Shown here: positions 24,941-34,021 of the stretch, one piece after another
How the letters are laid out: every line of letters starts with the position of its first letter
Position numbering within the stretch: position 1 is the first letter of the stretch
NCBI RefSeq assembly: GCF_000186225.1
Contig: NC_014933.1
Location: 3,038,001-3,102,000 of the forward strand
DNA: 64,000 bases
Origin: Bacteroides helcogenes P 36-108
GTDB taxonomy: Bacteria; Bacteroidota; Bacteroidia; Bacteroidales; Bacteroidaceae
Direction of reading: 5' to 3'
Translations under genes and position numbers: made by a program
Notes under the pieces: generated by a model
What the model saw: only the letters and a program-made list of their open reading frames with translations
What the model was told of the DNA's origin: nothing
Database searches by the model: none

Positions 24941-25471
24941 CTATCCGCGAAGGCGTTGCAGCAATACAACATCTTTGTATTGCCCTCCTACGCACCACCA
25001 CTCTTTCAGCAGTCCACATTCTGCAAATCCACATGATTTAAACAACTGTATGCTTGCTTCATTATCTGTAGAAATATGGGCGGTGAGCTGCTTCAGAAAA
25101 AGGAAACCGAATACATAATCACACAACAAATCCAATGCTTCTTTGGCATAACCTTTGCTTTGATATTCTCTCTGGACCACAATACCTATTTCCCCCCGAG
25201 AATGCAAGGGGGAAAAATCCGTAATATCCACCGTTCCTACCACAGCATCATCTTCGTGGCGCACAATCATCATACGGAGTTGACGGTCGGCAAACATGTC
25301 ACATTGCGAGTTCTCTATGTATTGCCTGAGAATAAATTTGGAATAAGGAACATTAAAATTTGTCACATCCCAATTTTGAGGATCATTTTCCATTGCATAC
25401 ATTATCTCAAGATCCTCCGGTTCCATCGCACGAAGATGCAAACGTTCACTTACAAAGTAAGACATATTCAT
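24941..25471 (-). CDS. GNAT-family N-acetyltransferase
   Basis: A 176-residue GNAT enzyme of the RimJ/SpeG-like group: RLHLRAMEPEDLEIMYAMEN at the start, the acetyl-CoA-binding motif A at VVQREYQSKGYAKEALDLL (Q/RxxGxA type) and motif B with DNEASIQLFKSCGFAECG. It transfers acetyl from acetyl-CoA to a primary amine; the substrate (polyamine, ribosomal protein or antibiotic) cannot be read from sequence. It is the first ordinary chromosomal gene right of the island. Confidence 0.8.
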   Translation of the reverse strand: MNMSYFVSERLHLRAMEPEDLEIMYAMENDPQNWDVTNFNVPYSKFILRQYIENSQCDMFADRQLRMMIVRHEDDAVVGTVDITDFSPLHSRGEIGIVVQREYQSKGYAKEALDLLCDYVFGFLFLKQLTAHISTDNEASIQLFKSCGFAECGLLKEWWCVGGQYKDVVLLQRLRG

Positions 25472-25501
25472 ATTGATAATTAATTCTGGCTTGGAGTCTT
25501 T

Positions 25502-25963
25502 TTATTCTTTTTCTTTATTGATGTGTAATTCTTTACGCAGACGTTCTTCGCCGGGGAAGCAAAACAAGGAAGCCGTCATGGCAATCAATGCGCAGAGCAC
25601 ACCTTTACCACTCAGCATCATATAATAAGTGAGGAAACCTGCCAACATAGGAATGGCCAATAATACAAGTCGCACTCCACTCCAAAAAGCATAAAGGCTG
25701 AGAGCCTCGGAAATCGTCACAATATCTATTTTCTTAGCAAGTATCCATGAAAAAAGCTTCAAGGAAACAGGTACACAAGATGCTGCCAGCAAAATGACCG
25801 AAGTTTCGGCAAAATAAGTGATACGCACATCATCTGCATACATACCCACCCACGTGCCTCCCGTCTCTCCGGAGATCACCAGAAGGACAGGTAGTATCCA
25901 GAAGCATACAAAGTAAATACTTGTCCGCCTTACTGTCCGTTTTATTTGTTCTTCCATTATCAT
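25502..25963 (-). CDS. Conserved membrane protein downstream of recR
   Basis: A 153-residue inner-membrane protein with four probable hydrophobic segments (YFVCFWILPVLLVI, TSVILLAASCVPVSLKLF, ALSLYAFWSGVRLVLLAI, GVLCALIAMTASLFC) and a charged C-terminus ending NKEKE. No known domain is recognised. It lies 15 nt downstream of recR on the same strand and 30 nt upstream of the GNAT gene, so the three may form one operon. Confidence 0.65.
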   Translation of the reverse strand: MIMEEQIKRTVRRTSIYFVCFWILPVLLVISGETGGTWVGMYADDVRITYFAETSVILLAASCVPVSLKLFSWILAKKIDIVTISEALSLYAFWSGVRLVLLAIPMLAGFLTYYMMLSGKGVLCALIAMTASLFCFPGEERLRKELHINKEKE

Positions 25964-25978
25964 CTAAATTATATTTCC

Positions 25979-26596
25979 TTATACCGTTCCCGTAAACGGA
26001 GTACGGTTGACTATACTCCGTCCGAGTGTTACCTCATCGGCATACTCCAATTCATCGCCGACAGAAATACCACGGGCTATTACTGAAAGCTTCACGCCCA
26101 TTTTTTCCAATTTGCGATATATATAGAAATTCGTAGTGTCTCCTTCCATCGTGGTGCTCAGGGCAAGTATCACTTCTTTTATATCCCCCGAAGAAACACG
26201 TTGCACAAGGCTTTCGATCTGCAAATCACCGGGACCAATCCCATCCATTGGAGAGATAACGCCTCCCAATACATGGTACAGCCCGCGAAACTGCTGTGTA
26301 GCCTCTACTGCCATGACGTCACGGATGTTTTCCACCACACAGACGACAGAAGAATCACGCTGCGGGTTGGAACAGATACGGCATATTTCCGTATCTGAAA
26401 TATTATGGCATACTTTGCAATACTTCACTTCATGCTTCAACGTAATGATGGCATTACCGAAAGCCTCCACTGCCATCGTATCCTGACGCAGAAGATGAAG
26501 CACCAGTCTCATTGCTGTTTTACGTCCCACACCCGGCAGTTTGGCAAACTCACTGACTGCCTTTTCCAATAATGTCGAGGGATACTGTCCATTCAT
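25979..26596 (-). CDS. recR: Recombination mediator RecR
   Basis: A 205-residue protein from [20 protein letters not shown]. It has the helix-hairpin-helix [17 protein letters not shown], a four-Cys zinc finger ([16 protein letters not shown]) and a Toprim domain ([17 protein letters not shown]) with C-terminal Walker-B-like region. With RecO (and RecF) it loads RecA on gapped DNA. The open frame continues upstream to 27244 through the promoter and over engB, but the ATG at 26596 gives the family's exact length and is taken as the start. Confidence 0.95.
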   Translation of the reverse strand: MNGQYPSTLLEKAVSEFAKLPGVGRKTAMRLVLHLLRQDTMAVEAFGNAIITLKHEVKYCKVCHNISDTEICRICSNPQRDSSVVCVVENIRDVMAVEATQQFRGLYHVLGGVISPMDGIGPGDLQIESLVQRVSSGDIKEVILALSTTMEGDTTNFYIYRKLEKMGVKLSVIARGISVGDELEYADEVTLGRSIVNRTPFTGTV

Positions 26597-26620
26597 ACAC
26601 AAAATTCTCCTATCAGTCCG

Positions 26621-26679
26621 CAAAGATAAATAGAATTCCGAATTATGAATGAAGTTTTTTGAAATAAGTATTACCTTTG
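26621..26679. promoter_or_regulatory. Divergent promoters of recR and engB
   Basis: Reverse-strand TATCTTTG at 26628-26621 (toward recR) and forward TACCTTTG at 26672-26679 (toward engB), 43 nt apart. The -33 elements are less clear. Confidence 0.5.
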
Positions 26680-26746
26680 CAACATCAAAGAAATGTAATA
26701 TTCCTCGTAAGACAGTATAAAACAAACTTTTAAATTGACAAAATAG

Positions 26747-27352
26747 ATGGAAATATCGAACGCCGAATTCGTCATCAGTAACACAGACGTGAAGAAATGC
26801 CCCCCAGGAACATTTCCCGAATATGCCTTCATTGGGCGCTCCAACGTGGGGAAATCCAGTCTTATCAATATGCTGACAAACCACAAAGGGCTCGCCATGA
26901 CATCGGCTACGCCCGGAAAGACAATGCTCATCAACCATTTCCTTATCAACAAGAATTGGTATCTCGTTGACCTTCCCGGCTACGGCTATGCCAAACGGGG
27001 ACAAAAAGGCCAAGAGCAAATTCAAAACATCATACGAAGCTACATACTGCAACGTGAGCAAATGACCAACTTGTTTGTACTGGTTGACAGCAGACTGGAA
27101 CCTCAGGCTATTGATCTCGACTTCATAGAATGGTTGGGCGAAAACGGTGTTCCTTTTGCCATCGTATTCACCAAAGGAGACAAAATGAAAGGCGGAAGGT
27201 TGAACGCCAATATCAGGCAATACCTCAAAAAATTGGAAGAACAATGGGAAGAACTTCCACCCTACTTCATCACTTCTTCCGAAAACCGTATGGGTCGAGA
27301 AGAATTATTGGACTATATTGAGAAAATCAACAAAGAACTGAACAGTAAATAA
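26747..27352 (+). CDS. engB: Ribosome-biogenesis GTPase EngB/YsxC
   Basis: A 201-residue TRAFAC GTPase. G1 is GRSNVGKSS (about 30-38), G2 includes [10 protein letters not shown]3 is [12 protein letters not shown]4 is FTKGDK and G5 TSSE. It helps late assembly of the large ribosomal subunit. Divergent from recR with a promoter at 26672, and followed 12 nt later by a DUF4923 gene. Confidence 0.95.
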   Translation: MEISNAEFVISNTDVKKCPPGTFPEYAFIGRSNVGKSSLINMLTNHKGLAMTSATPGKTMLINHFLINKNWYLVDLPGYGYAKRGQKGQEQIQNIIRSYILQREQMTNLFVLVDSRLEPQAIDLDFIEWLGENGVPFAIVFTKGDKMKGGRLNANIRQYLKKLEEQWEELPPYFITSSENRMGREELLDYIEKINKELNSK

Positions 27353-27364
27353 AATCATAAAACA

Positions 27365-27964
27365 ATGAAGAAAATTATTTTTTGGCATCTTTTTGTTGCC
27401 GCATTGCTTGTAGCCAACAATGGTCAGGCACAATCTCTGAAAGATTTATTCAGCAAGGAGAATCTTGAAAAAGCGGTCAGCACCGTAACCGGAAAAAGCA
27501 CCAGTGTAAATATGGAAGGAACCTGGAAATATACAGGCTCTGCCGTTGAATTTGAATCGGACAATCTGCTGAAAAAAGCGGGAGGCGCAGTTGCGGCATC
27601 TACTGCAGAAAGTAAACTCAATGAGCAATTAGCCAAAATCGGCATCAAGGAAGGGCAAATGAGTTTCACATTCAATGCAGACAGCACGTTCAACGCCAAT
27701 ATAGGAGCCAAGAAACTAAATGGAACTTATTCCTACAACAGCACAACACAGAGCGTCAACCTCAAATTTGCCAAACTGATAGGTATGAATGCAAAAGTAA
27801 GCTGCACGTCCTCCAGCATGGACTTATTATTCAACTCGGACAAACTGCTGAAATTATTGACTTTTCTGGGTAGCAAAAGTAGTAGTACGACTTTAAAAAC
27901 AGTCAGTACACTGGCAAACAGCTACGATGGTATGATGACAGGATTCACTATGAAGAAACAATAA
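27365..27964 (+). CDS. DUF4923 lipocalin-like exported protein
   Basis: A 199-residue protein with cleavable signal peptide (FWHLFVAALLVANNGQAQS). The mature part has the DUF4923 pattern: SLKDLFSKENLEKAVSTVTG, MEGTWKYTGSAVEFESDN, SFTFNADSTFNANIG, NGTYSYNSTTQSV. This family adopts a lipocalin-like barrel in the periplasm and its ligand is unknown. Cotranscribed with engB and followed by a strong terminator. Confidence 0.8.
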   Translation: MKKIIFWHLFVAALLVANNGQAQSLKDLFSKENLEKAVSTVTGKSTSVNMEGTWKYTGSAVEFESDNLLKKAGGAVAASTAESKLNEQLAKIGIKEGQMSFTFNADSTFNANIGAKKLNGTYSYNSTTQSVNLKFAKLIGMNAKVSCTSSSMDLLFNSDKLLKLLTFLGSKSSSTTLKTVSTLANSYDGMMTGFTMKKQ

Positions 27965-27990
27965 AAAAACATCACCGGCATTAAGAAGAA

Positions 27991-28019
27991 AAGCCCCGCA
28001 AATAATATTTGCGGGGCTT
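27991..28019. terminator. Bidirectional terminator
   Basis: A perfect stem AAGCCCCGCAAAT / ATTTGCGGGGCTT with loop AAT, followed by T-rich sequence in both directions. It separates the DUF4923 gene (+) from the converging tRNA cluster (-). Confidence 0.9.
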
Positions 28020-28036
28020 TTCTTTGTAAGAAAGAG

Positions 28037-28109
28037 AGCGGAAAACGAGACTCGAACTCGCGACCCCAACCTTGGCAAGGTTGTGCTCTACCAACTGAGC
28101 TATTTCCGC
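28037..28109 (-). tRNA. tRNA-Gly (GCC), copy 3 of the cluster
   Basis: A 73-nt cloverleaf with acceptor GCGGAAA and anticodon stem CAACC-TTGCCAA-GGTTG, giving anticodon GCC. Identical in sequence to 28244-28316 and 28566-28638. Last gene of the six-tRNA cluster in transcription order. Confidence 0.95.
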
Positions 28110-28140
28110 ATTTGATGACATTCCTTTCGCAAAGAATATG

Positions 28141-28222
28141 TGCCCAGAACAGGACTCGAACCTGCATGCCTCTCGACACACGCACCTGAAACGTGCGCGT
28201 CTACCAATTCCGCCACCTGGGC
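28141..28222 (-). tRNA. tRNA-Leu (CAG), copy 2
   Basis: An 82-nt class II tRNA with a long variable arm, acceptor GCCCAGG and anticodon loop TTCAGGT giving CAG. Identical to 28459-28540. Confidence 0.93.
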
Positions 28223-28243
28223 ATTGTCATCAACATTCGAAAG

Positions 28244-28316
28244 AGCGGAAAACGAGACTCGAACTCGCGACCCCAACCTTGGCAAGGTTGTGCTCTACCA
28301 ACTGAGCTATTTCCGC
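28244..28316 (-). tRNA. tRNA-Gly (GCC), copy 2
   Basis: A 73-nt tRNA with anticodon GCC in loop TTGCCAA; same sequence as the flanking Gly copies. Confidence 0.95.
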
Positions 28317-28328
28317 ATTTATCAGATG

Positions 28329-28412
28329 TGAAGAGGAGGAGACTCGAACTCCCACAACATTTCTGTCACTACCACCTCAAAGTAGCGCGTCTACCAATTC
28401 CGCCACCTCTCC
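28329..28412 (-). tRNA. tRNA-Leu (GAG)
   Basis: An 84-nt class II tRNA with acceptor GGAGAGG / CCTCTTC, anticodon stem CTACT-TTGAGGT-GGTAG giving GAG, and a long variable arm (GACAGAAATGTTGT). Confidence 0.93.
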
Positions 28413-28458
28413 ATCAATATTCCTAAACTAAACAAAGAACTCATTGCCTTACCTGATG

Positions 28459-28540
28459 TGCCCAGAACAGGACTCGAACCTGCATGCCTCTCGACACACG
28501 CACCTGAAACGTGCGCGTCTACCAATTCCGCCACCTGGGC
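28459..28540 (-). tRNA. tRNA-Leu (CAG), copy 1
   Basis: 82 nt with anticodon loop TTCAGGT. Together with the following Gly gene it repeats the Leu-Gly unit at 28037-28222. Confidence 0.93.
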
Positions 28541-28565
28541 ATCGGTACTGCAATCATCTGCATTG

Positions 28566-28638
28566 AGCGGAAAACGAGACTCGAACTCGCGACCCCAACC
28601 TTGGCAAGGTTGTGCTCTACCAACTGAGCTATTTCCGC
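28566..28638 (-). tRNA. tRNA-Gly (GCC), copy 1 (promoter-proximal)
   Basis: A 73-nt tRNA with anticodon GCC, the first of the cluster after the promoter at 28650-28680. Confidence 0.95.
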
Positions 28639-28649
28639 GTTTGCGGTTG

Positions 28650-28680
28650 CAAAGGTAGATATTTTCCTTAAACCAACAAA
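28650..28680 (-). promoter_or_regulatory. Promoter of the tRNA cluster
   Basis: Reverse strand: TTTG (28680-28677), exactly 19 nt, TACCTTTG (28657-28650), a perfect Bacteroidota promoter 12 nt upstream of the first tRNA. Confidence 0.85.
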
Positions 28681-28748
28681 CATTCCGAACTTTTTTTTCA
28701 CACAGAAAATGCACGCTTTCATTCAAAGTGTAAGCAGACTTTTGATTA

Positions 28749-29894
28749 TCAACTCATTCGGTCACGATAATCTTCATAGGAAAATTGCTTAAAGATTTCA
28801 GCATTTCCTTCTTCAGTCCACATGGCAATAGCCGGATGATGAATTCCGTTGAACATATTTGTCTTTACCATCGTATAATGAATCATATCTTCAAAAACGA
28901 TTCTCTCACCAATTTGCAGTTCATGATCAAAACTCCAAAATCCCATATAATCACCACTCAAACAAGAATTGCCGCCTAAGCGATAGACATGCGCCCCCTC
29001 ACTTCCTATCTGTGCACCACGCACCGAGGGCTGGTAAGGCATCTCCAAACAATCGGGCATGTGACAGGTGAAACTGACATTTAAAACTGCGGTACGAATG
29101 CCACGGTTTTCTACAATATCCACAACTTCGGAAGTCAACACACCGGTTTGCCAGGTAAAGGCAGATCCCGGTTCCAAAATAATCTGCAAATGAGGATAGC
29201 GTTCTTTCAACCCCTGCAACAAGCGGATAAGATGTTCTATATCATAATCTTTACGCGTCATCAGATGTCCGCCGCCCAAATTCAACCATTTGATTTGAGA
29301 GAACCATTTGGAGAATTTCCCTTCCATACGCTCCAGCGTGTGCTCCAGTTCATAAGAAGAAGACTCGCAATGGCAATGGCAATGGAAGCCTTCAATGCCA
29401 TACGGAAGTATCTCTGGTAATTGGTCGGCCATCAGACCGAAACGGGTTCCGGGAGCACAAGGATTATACAATTCGGTTTCAACCTCAGAATACTCCGGAT
29501 TGATACGGATGCCGCAAGAGATTCCACTTCCTTCCGCAACGGTCATCGGATAGAAACGATGGAACTGCATCAACGAATTAAAAGTTATATGGCCGCTGCA
29601 ACGCATTATCTCCGGAAAATCGGCCTCGGTATAGGCAGGCGAATAGGTATGCGCCTTACTGCCGAATTCTTCCAATGCCAGACGGGCCTCATATACAGAA
29701 CTTGCCGTAGAATGTTCTATATACTCCCTGAAGACGGGAAACGAGCGCCACATGGCAAAAGATTTGAATGCAAGGATAATCTCTACCCCCGCACGGTCGG
29801 CTACACTCTTTATCAAAGTAAGGTTTCTCCTCAAAAGTTCTTCTTCCATAATGTAACAGGGAGAAGGGAAAAGATCAAAATCTTTATCTGTCAT
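28749..29894 (-). CDS. nspC: Carboxynorspermidine decarboxylase
   Basis: A 381-residue fold-III PLP decarboxylase that converts carboxy(nor)spermidine to (nor)spermidine, the last step of the alternative polyamine route used by Bacteroidota. The PLP lysine is in ILAFKSFAMW (about Lys44). Also visible are the HCHCHCESSS region, GGGHLMTR phosphate contact, the EPGSAF segment and the Cys/Asp motif CLSGDYMGFW. The length matches the family. No polyamine partner gene is adjacent. An array of four TTTACTAAAA-type sites lies just upstream (29974-30048). Confidence 0.93.
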   Translation of the reverse strand: MTDKDFDLFPSPCYIMEEELLRRNLTLIKSVADRAGVEIILAFKSFAMWRSFPVFREYIEHSTASSVYEARLALEEFGSKAHTYSPAYTEADFPEIMRCSGHITFNSLMQFHRFYPMTVAEGSGISCGIRINPEYSEVETELYNPCAPGTRFGLMADQLPEILPYGIEGFHCHCHCESSSYELEHTLERMEGKFSKWFSQIKWLNLGGGHLMTRKDYDIEHLIRLLQGLKERYPHLQIILEPGSAFTWQTGVLTSEVVDIVENRGIRTAVLNVSFTCHMPDCLEMPYQPSVRGAQIGSEGAHVYRLGGNSCLSGDYMGFWSFDHELQIGERIVFEDMIHYTMVKTNMFNGIHHPAIAMWTEEGNAEIFKQFSYEDYRDRMS

Positions 29895-29973
29895 CTTTAT
29901 ATATATTTTTTTTACTATTCATTTAAAATTCAAAAACACGTCCGACAAGGTAATTTCAAGATACTGCCGAATA

Positions 29974-30048
29974 TTTACTAAAAGTTCAGAGGATTTTTAC
30001 TAAAAATCTCTACCGTTTTTAGTAAATTTATGGAGGCATTTTAGTAAA
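29974..30048. promoter_or_regulatory. Four-site operator-like array upstream of nspC
   Basis: TTTACTAAAA at 29974 and 29996, and its complement TTTTAGTAAA at 30017 and 30039. The four starts are 22, 21 and 22 bp apart, two helical turns each, so all sites face one side of the DNA. The array is symmetrical (two direct, two inverted) and sits between nspC and the end of the helicase gene, upstream of a weak -7-like TACCTTG (29952-29946). It looks like a cooperative repressor or activator site. The regulator is unknown. Confidence 0.6.
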
Positions 30049-30095
30049 AAAGGAAACATTCTTTTTTCTATATCTTTATTTGTAAACATATTCTA

Positions 30096-32387
30096 TCACT
30101 CCACAACTTTAAAACGGGCAAAACGCAATAAAAGTTGCTTGTCTCCGGCATTCTTAAAGTGAATGGTTGCTTTAACACTGTCACCCTCTCCTTCCACCTT
30201 CAATACTTCGCCCAGTCCAAAGCGTTCGTGCTCTATGAATTGCCCGGGTCGGACACCATTTGGAACTGTACCGCCCGAAGGATGCACAGAAGATGCAGGA
30301 GAAGCACCGGAAGAAGACGTCACCCGTTTCAGATTGCGGGGAACCGTCGGAGAAAAAATCTTTTGCTTCTCACGTCTGAAGTTCTCTGCTCCTTCATCTA
30401 TACGACGACCGACAACAACATCTTGCGGCAAACGTAGGAAACGCGCGTCTATATCTTTAAGGAAACGGCTGGGACTTCCAAATTCCATTTTGCCATAACG
30501 GAAACGTGTCTTTGCGAATGAAAGGTAACAATGCTTCTCCGCCCGGGTAATAGCCACATAGAACAAGCGCCGTTCTTCTTCCAAGGCACGGGGCGAGTCA
30601 CCTACCATACCACTCGGAAAAAGATTTTCTTCCATTCCTACCACAAACACGTTTTTAAACTCCAGCCCTTTGGCCGAATGGACAGTCATCAGGGTTATCT
30701 TCTCATCATCTCCATCCTTGTCGGAATCCTGATCGGTAAGCAGAGATACTTCCGACAGGAAATCCACCAACAGAATGTTCGCATTTCCTTCTTCCTGCCT
30801 CCGGGCACAGAAATCACTCATGCCATTTACCAATTCTTCTATGTTCTCTTTCCGACTAAGGTTCTCAGGAGAATTATCCTGGCAAACATCGTTTACAATT
30901 CCAGACCGGCGGATGATTTCAGTTCCGGTTTCATAAGCGTTTTTCTCTGCCACATCGGTGATAAAACCGGATATAAGATCACGGAAACCTTGCAGTTTTC
31001 CGGCAGTTCCTTTATTCAGTTCCAGCCCATAGGTCAGCGGTTCGCAAAGAACAGCCCACAGGCTGACGTTGTTTCCGGTAGCGGCAGCTATGATTTTTCC
31101 TACCGTGGTGTCACCAATACCACGTGCCGGATAATTGATGATACGTTTGAAAGCTTCCTCATCGTTAGGGTTCACCGCCAAGCGGAAATAGGCTATCACA
31201 TCTTTAATTTCCTTGCGCTGGTAAAAGGACAGACCACCATAAATGCGATAAGGCATTCCCCGCTTGCGCATGGCCTCTTCAAAAATACGACTTTGCGCAT
31301 TGGTCCGGTAAAGCACGGCAAAATCAGAATAGACGCAATGTTCCCGATGGTGCAATTCCGCAATCTTATTGACTACGATTTCCCCTTCTTCCACATCGCT
31401 ATACGCCTGATAAACCCCGATAGACTCTCCTTCTTCTTTCTTGGAAAAAACCTCCTTATGTATCTGCCTCTGATTTTTCTCTATCAGACTGTTGGCCGCA
31501 CGGACTATGGTTTGCGTGGAACGATAATTCTGCTCCAGCTTGAAGACTTTAGTACCGGGATAAACTTCCGTGAAATACAAGATATTATCGATATCAGCAC
31601 CACGGAAAGAATAGATACTTTGAGCATCATCCCCCACCACGCATACATGCCGATGATTTTTTGCCAACTGCAGGACGATGCTATGCTGGGCAAAATTGGT
31701 ATCCTGATACTCATCCACCAATATATATCGGAACTGTTCCTGATAGCGGGCAAGCACATCCGGATGATCACGGAATAAGAGAAAAGTATAAAACAGCAAA
31801 TCATCAAAGTCCATTGCGTCTGCTTGCCTGCAACGTTCCCAATACCTTTGGTAGATATCACGGACAGACGGCATCTTAGCGGCGCAATCTCCTTCATAAG
31901 CCTCTTTGTTATTGGCATATCCTGCCGGAGAAACCAAATGGTTTTTGGCATTGGAAATACGAGCCTGCACTATCCCCGGCTTATATACTTTCTCATCCAG
32001 TTTCATTTCTTTGATAATGGAGCGCAAAAGGCTCTTGCTGTCCGCCGTATCATAAATAGTGAACTGCGGCGTGAATCCCAGATGCGGGGCCTCAACATGC
32101 AGAATGCGCAGGAACATGGAGTGAAACGTCCCCATCCAAAGCCGACGGGCACGTTCCGTTCCCACCTGGTGGGCAATACGTTCTTTCATCTCACGTGCCG
32201 CCTTGTTGGTAAAAGTCAACGCAAGGATATTCCACGGCTGGTAACCGTTCTCCAGCAAATAGGCTATCTTATAGGTCAGCACACGCGTCTTCCCGGAACC
32301 GGCCCCGGCTATCACCAACAACGGGCCATCATTATAAAGAACCGCCTCACGCTGTCCTTCATTCAATTCTTGTATGTAATCGGGCAT
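30096..32387 (-). CDS. UvrD/PcrA-type ATP-dependent DNA helicase
   Basis: A 763-residue SF1A 3'-5' helicase. Q motif LNEGQREAVLY, Walker A AGAGSGKT (27-34), motif Ia ALTFTNKAAREMKERI, motif II VDEYQDTN, motif III GDDAQSIYSFRGAD, motif IV LEQNYRST, motif V VHSAKGLEF, motif VI YVAITRAEK. The C-terminal tail FIEHERFGLGEVLKVEGEG is the Tudor-like PcrA tail that contacts RNA polymerase. It acts in repair and in clearing replication/transcription conflicts. Confidence 0.93.
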   Translation of the reverse strand: MPDYIQELNEGQREAVLYNDGPLLVIAGAGSGKTRVLTYKIAYLLENGYQPWNILALTFTNKAAREMKERIAHQVGTERARRLWMGTFHSMFLRILHVEAPHLGFTPQFTIYDTADSKSLLRSIIKEMKLDEKVYKPGIVQARISNAKNHLVSPAGYANNKEAYEGDCAAKMPSVRDIYQRYWERCRQADAMDFDDLLFYTFLLFRDHPDVLARYQEQFRYILVDEYQDTNFAQHSIVLQLAKNHRHVCVVGDDAQSIYSFRGADIDNILYFTEVYPGTKVFKLEQNYRSTQTIVRAANSLIEKNQRQIHKEVFSKKEEGESIGVYQAYSDVEEGEIVVNKIAELHHREHCVYSDFAVLYRTNAQSRIFEEAMRKRGMPYRIYGGLSFYQRKEIKDVIAYFRLAVNPNDEEAFKRIINYPARGIGDTTVGKIIAAATGNNVSLWAVLCEPLTYGLELNKGTAGKLQGFRDLISGFITDVAEKNAYETGTEIIRRSGIVNDVCQDNSPENLSRKENIEELVNGMSDFCARRQEEGNANILLVDFLSEVSLLTDQDSDKDGDDEKITLMTVHSAKGLEFKNVFVVGMEENLFPSGMVGDSPRALEEERRLFYVAITRAEKHCYLSFAKTRFRYGKMEFGSPSRFLKDIDARFLRLPQDVVVGRRIDEGAENFRREKQKIFSPTVPRNLKRVTSSSGASPASSVHPSGGTVPNGVRPGQFIEHERFGLGEVLKVEGEGDSVKATIHFKNAGDKQLLLRFARFKVVE

Positions 32388-32661
32388 ATTCCATATAATC
32401 TTTTAAATAAGGTAGTACCGGAGACACAAACAATGCAGTCTGCCTCCGCTTCGGGGGACAAAGATAATGTAAACCAAATGCAGAATAAAACGAACGAGTT
32501 ATTTTTTATGCCGGAACACAGCTTATCTTCGCACAGTTGAAACAAAAAAGATGCGGGCACAGATGAACAATTCCTGATGTTGCCGTGTTTAGTATTAGAA
32601 AGTTTCAAAATAAATAATTGAACTTATGAATACGTTATTAATGACTTTAATGATGACAGTT

Positions 32662-33246
32662 ATGACTTACGAAATGCCTAAACTTCCTTACGCAAACAAT
32701 GCGCTGGAACCTGTAATCAGTCAGCAAACAATAGATTACCATTACGGTAAACATCTGCAAACTTATGTAAACAATCTCAATAATCTCACTCCGGGTACAG
32801 AATATGAAGGAAAAGATCTGATCAGTATCGTATCTTCCGCGCCGGATGGACCTATATTCAACAATGCCGGACAAGTATTGAACCACACTCTCTACTTCCT
32901 GCAGTTTTCGCCCAAACCTGTCCATAGTGAACCGACGGGTAAATTGGCAGAGGCCATCAAACGAGACTTCGGCAGTTTCGAGAACTTCAAGAAGGAATTT
33001 AATGCAGCCGCTGTCGGACTGTTCGGTTCGGGCTGGGCATGGCTTTCTGCCGACAAGGACGGAAAACTTCATATCACCAAAGAAGCCAACGGCAGCAATC
33101 CGGTACGTTTCGGACTGACCCCCCTATTGGGATTTGATGTCTGGGAACATGCCTATTATCTTGATTATCAGAATCGTCGTGCAGACCATATTAACTCACT
33201 TTGGAGTATCATCGATTGGGAGGTAGTAAGCAAAAGATTAAAATAA
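32662..33246 (+). CDS. sodB: Superoxide dismutase (Fe/Mn)
   Basis: 194 residues from MTYEMPKLPYANNALEPVIS, the usual start of Bacteroides SodB; an in-frame ATG at 32626 would add 12 hydrophobic residues. Metal ligands are in DYHYGKHLQTYVNN, VLNHTLYF and DVWEHAYYLDYQNRR. The GSGWAWL segment and FNNAGQVLNH are family hallmarks. It dismutates superoxide in the cytosol and confers aerotolerance to this anaerobe. Followed by a terminator at 33277. Confidence 0.95.
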   Translation: MTYEMPKLPYANNALEPVISQQTIDYHYGKHLQTYVNNLNNLTPGTEYEGKDLISIVSSAPDGPIFNNAGQVLNHTLYFLQFSPKPVHSEPTGKLAEAIKRDFGSFENFKKEFNAAAVGLFGSGWAWLSADKDGKLHITKEANGSNPVRFGLTPLLGFDVWEHAYYLDYQNRRADHINSLWSIIDWEVVSKRLK

Positions 33247-33276
33247 TCAGTAGTTAGAATCTCATAAAACCAGTTC

Positions 33277-33315
33277 AAGACGCATCCATGAGTACCAAAC
33301 TCGTGGGTGCGTCTT
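33277..33315 (+). terminator. Terminator of sodB
   Basis: A 16-bp arm AAGACGCATCCATGAG pairs with CTCGTGGGTGCGTCTT (one mismatch), loop TACCAAA, then a T-rich stretch. Confidence 0.8.
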
Positions 33316-33412
33316 ATGTTTCATACGGCATCTAACATATTTTAAAGAAAATCATTGGTTACTAAGATAAGTATTCCATAACTTTGCTAAACATAAACAT
33401 TTAACAAAAGAA

Positions 33413-34021
33413 ATGAAACTCATAGTAGTCACAGCACCCACATTCTTTGTAGAAGAAGACAAAATTATCACGGCACTCTTTGAAGAAGGTCTTGATATTC
33501 TACATCTGAGGAAACCGGAAACTCCCGCCATGTATTCCGAACGGCTTTTGACTCTGATACCCGAAAAATATCACAGGCGCATCGTCACCCATGAACACTT
33601 CTATTTACAAGAAGAATTTAATCTGATGGGCATACACCTGAATGCGCGCAACCCGAACGAGCCACATGATTACTCAGGACACATCAGTTGTACCTGTCAT
33701 TCCATGGAAGAGATACAAAGCAAAAAGCATTTTTATGATTATTTGTTTTTGAGCCCCATCTACAACTGTATCACAAAGAATGGGGTAACTTCCGGATTTA
33801 CCGCAGAAGAACTTCGTCAGGCCGGAAAAAATAAGATTGTGGACAACAGAGTAATGGCGTTGGGTGGCATTACTCCCGACAATATCTTGGAAATTAAAGA
33901 TTATGGCTTTGGTGGTGCAGTGGTAATGGGCGACCTCTGGAATAAGTTCAATACCCGCACAGACCGTGACTATTTAGAAATAATCCGTCATTTCAAGAAG
34001 CTGAAGGAAATGTCCGATTAA
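33413..34021 (+). CDS. ThiE/TenI-family thiamine phosphate synthase-like protein
   Basis: A 202-residue TIM barrel: LDILHLRKPE (substrate loop), GIHLNARNP, SCTCHSMEEIQ, the phosphate loop FLSPIYNCITKNG and ALGGITPDNI, GGAVVMGDLW. Canonical ThiE joins HMP-PP and thiazole phosphate. This single gene outside a thi operon may instead be TenI-like, lacking synthase activity. It has its own promoter (TAACTTTG at 33379-33386) and ends overlapping by 4 nt the convergent kinase gene. Confidence 0.75.
   Translation: MKLIVVTAPTFFVEEDKIITALFEEGLDILHLRKPETPAMYSERLLTLIPEKYHRRIVTHEHFYLQEEFNLMGIHLNARNPNEPHDYSGHISCTCHSMEEIQSKKHFYDYLFLSPIYNCITKNGVTSGFTAEELRQAGKNKIVDNRVMALGGITPDNILEIKDYGFGGAVVMGDLWNKFNTRTDRDYLEIIRHFKKLKEMSD

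Noticed and set aside
26597..27244. N-terminal extension of the recR frame (about 215 extra residues)
   Set aside because: It covers the divergent promoters and most of engB antisense. RecR has its normal length from 26596.
30531..31778. 415-codon forward frame opposite the helicase gene
   Set aside because: It is a long antisense shadow of uvrD/pcrA with no recognisable domain.
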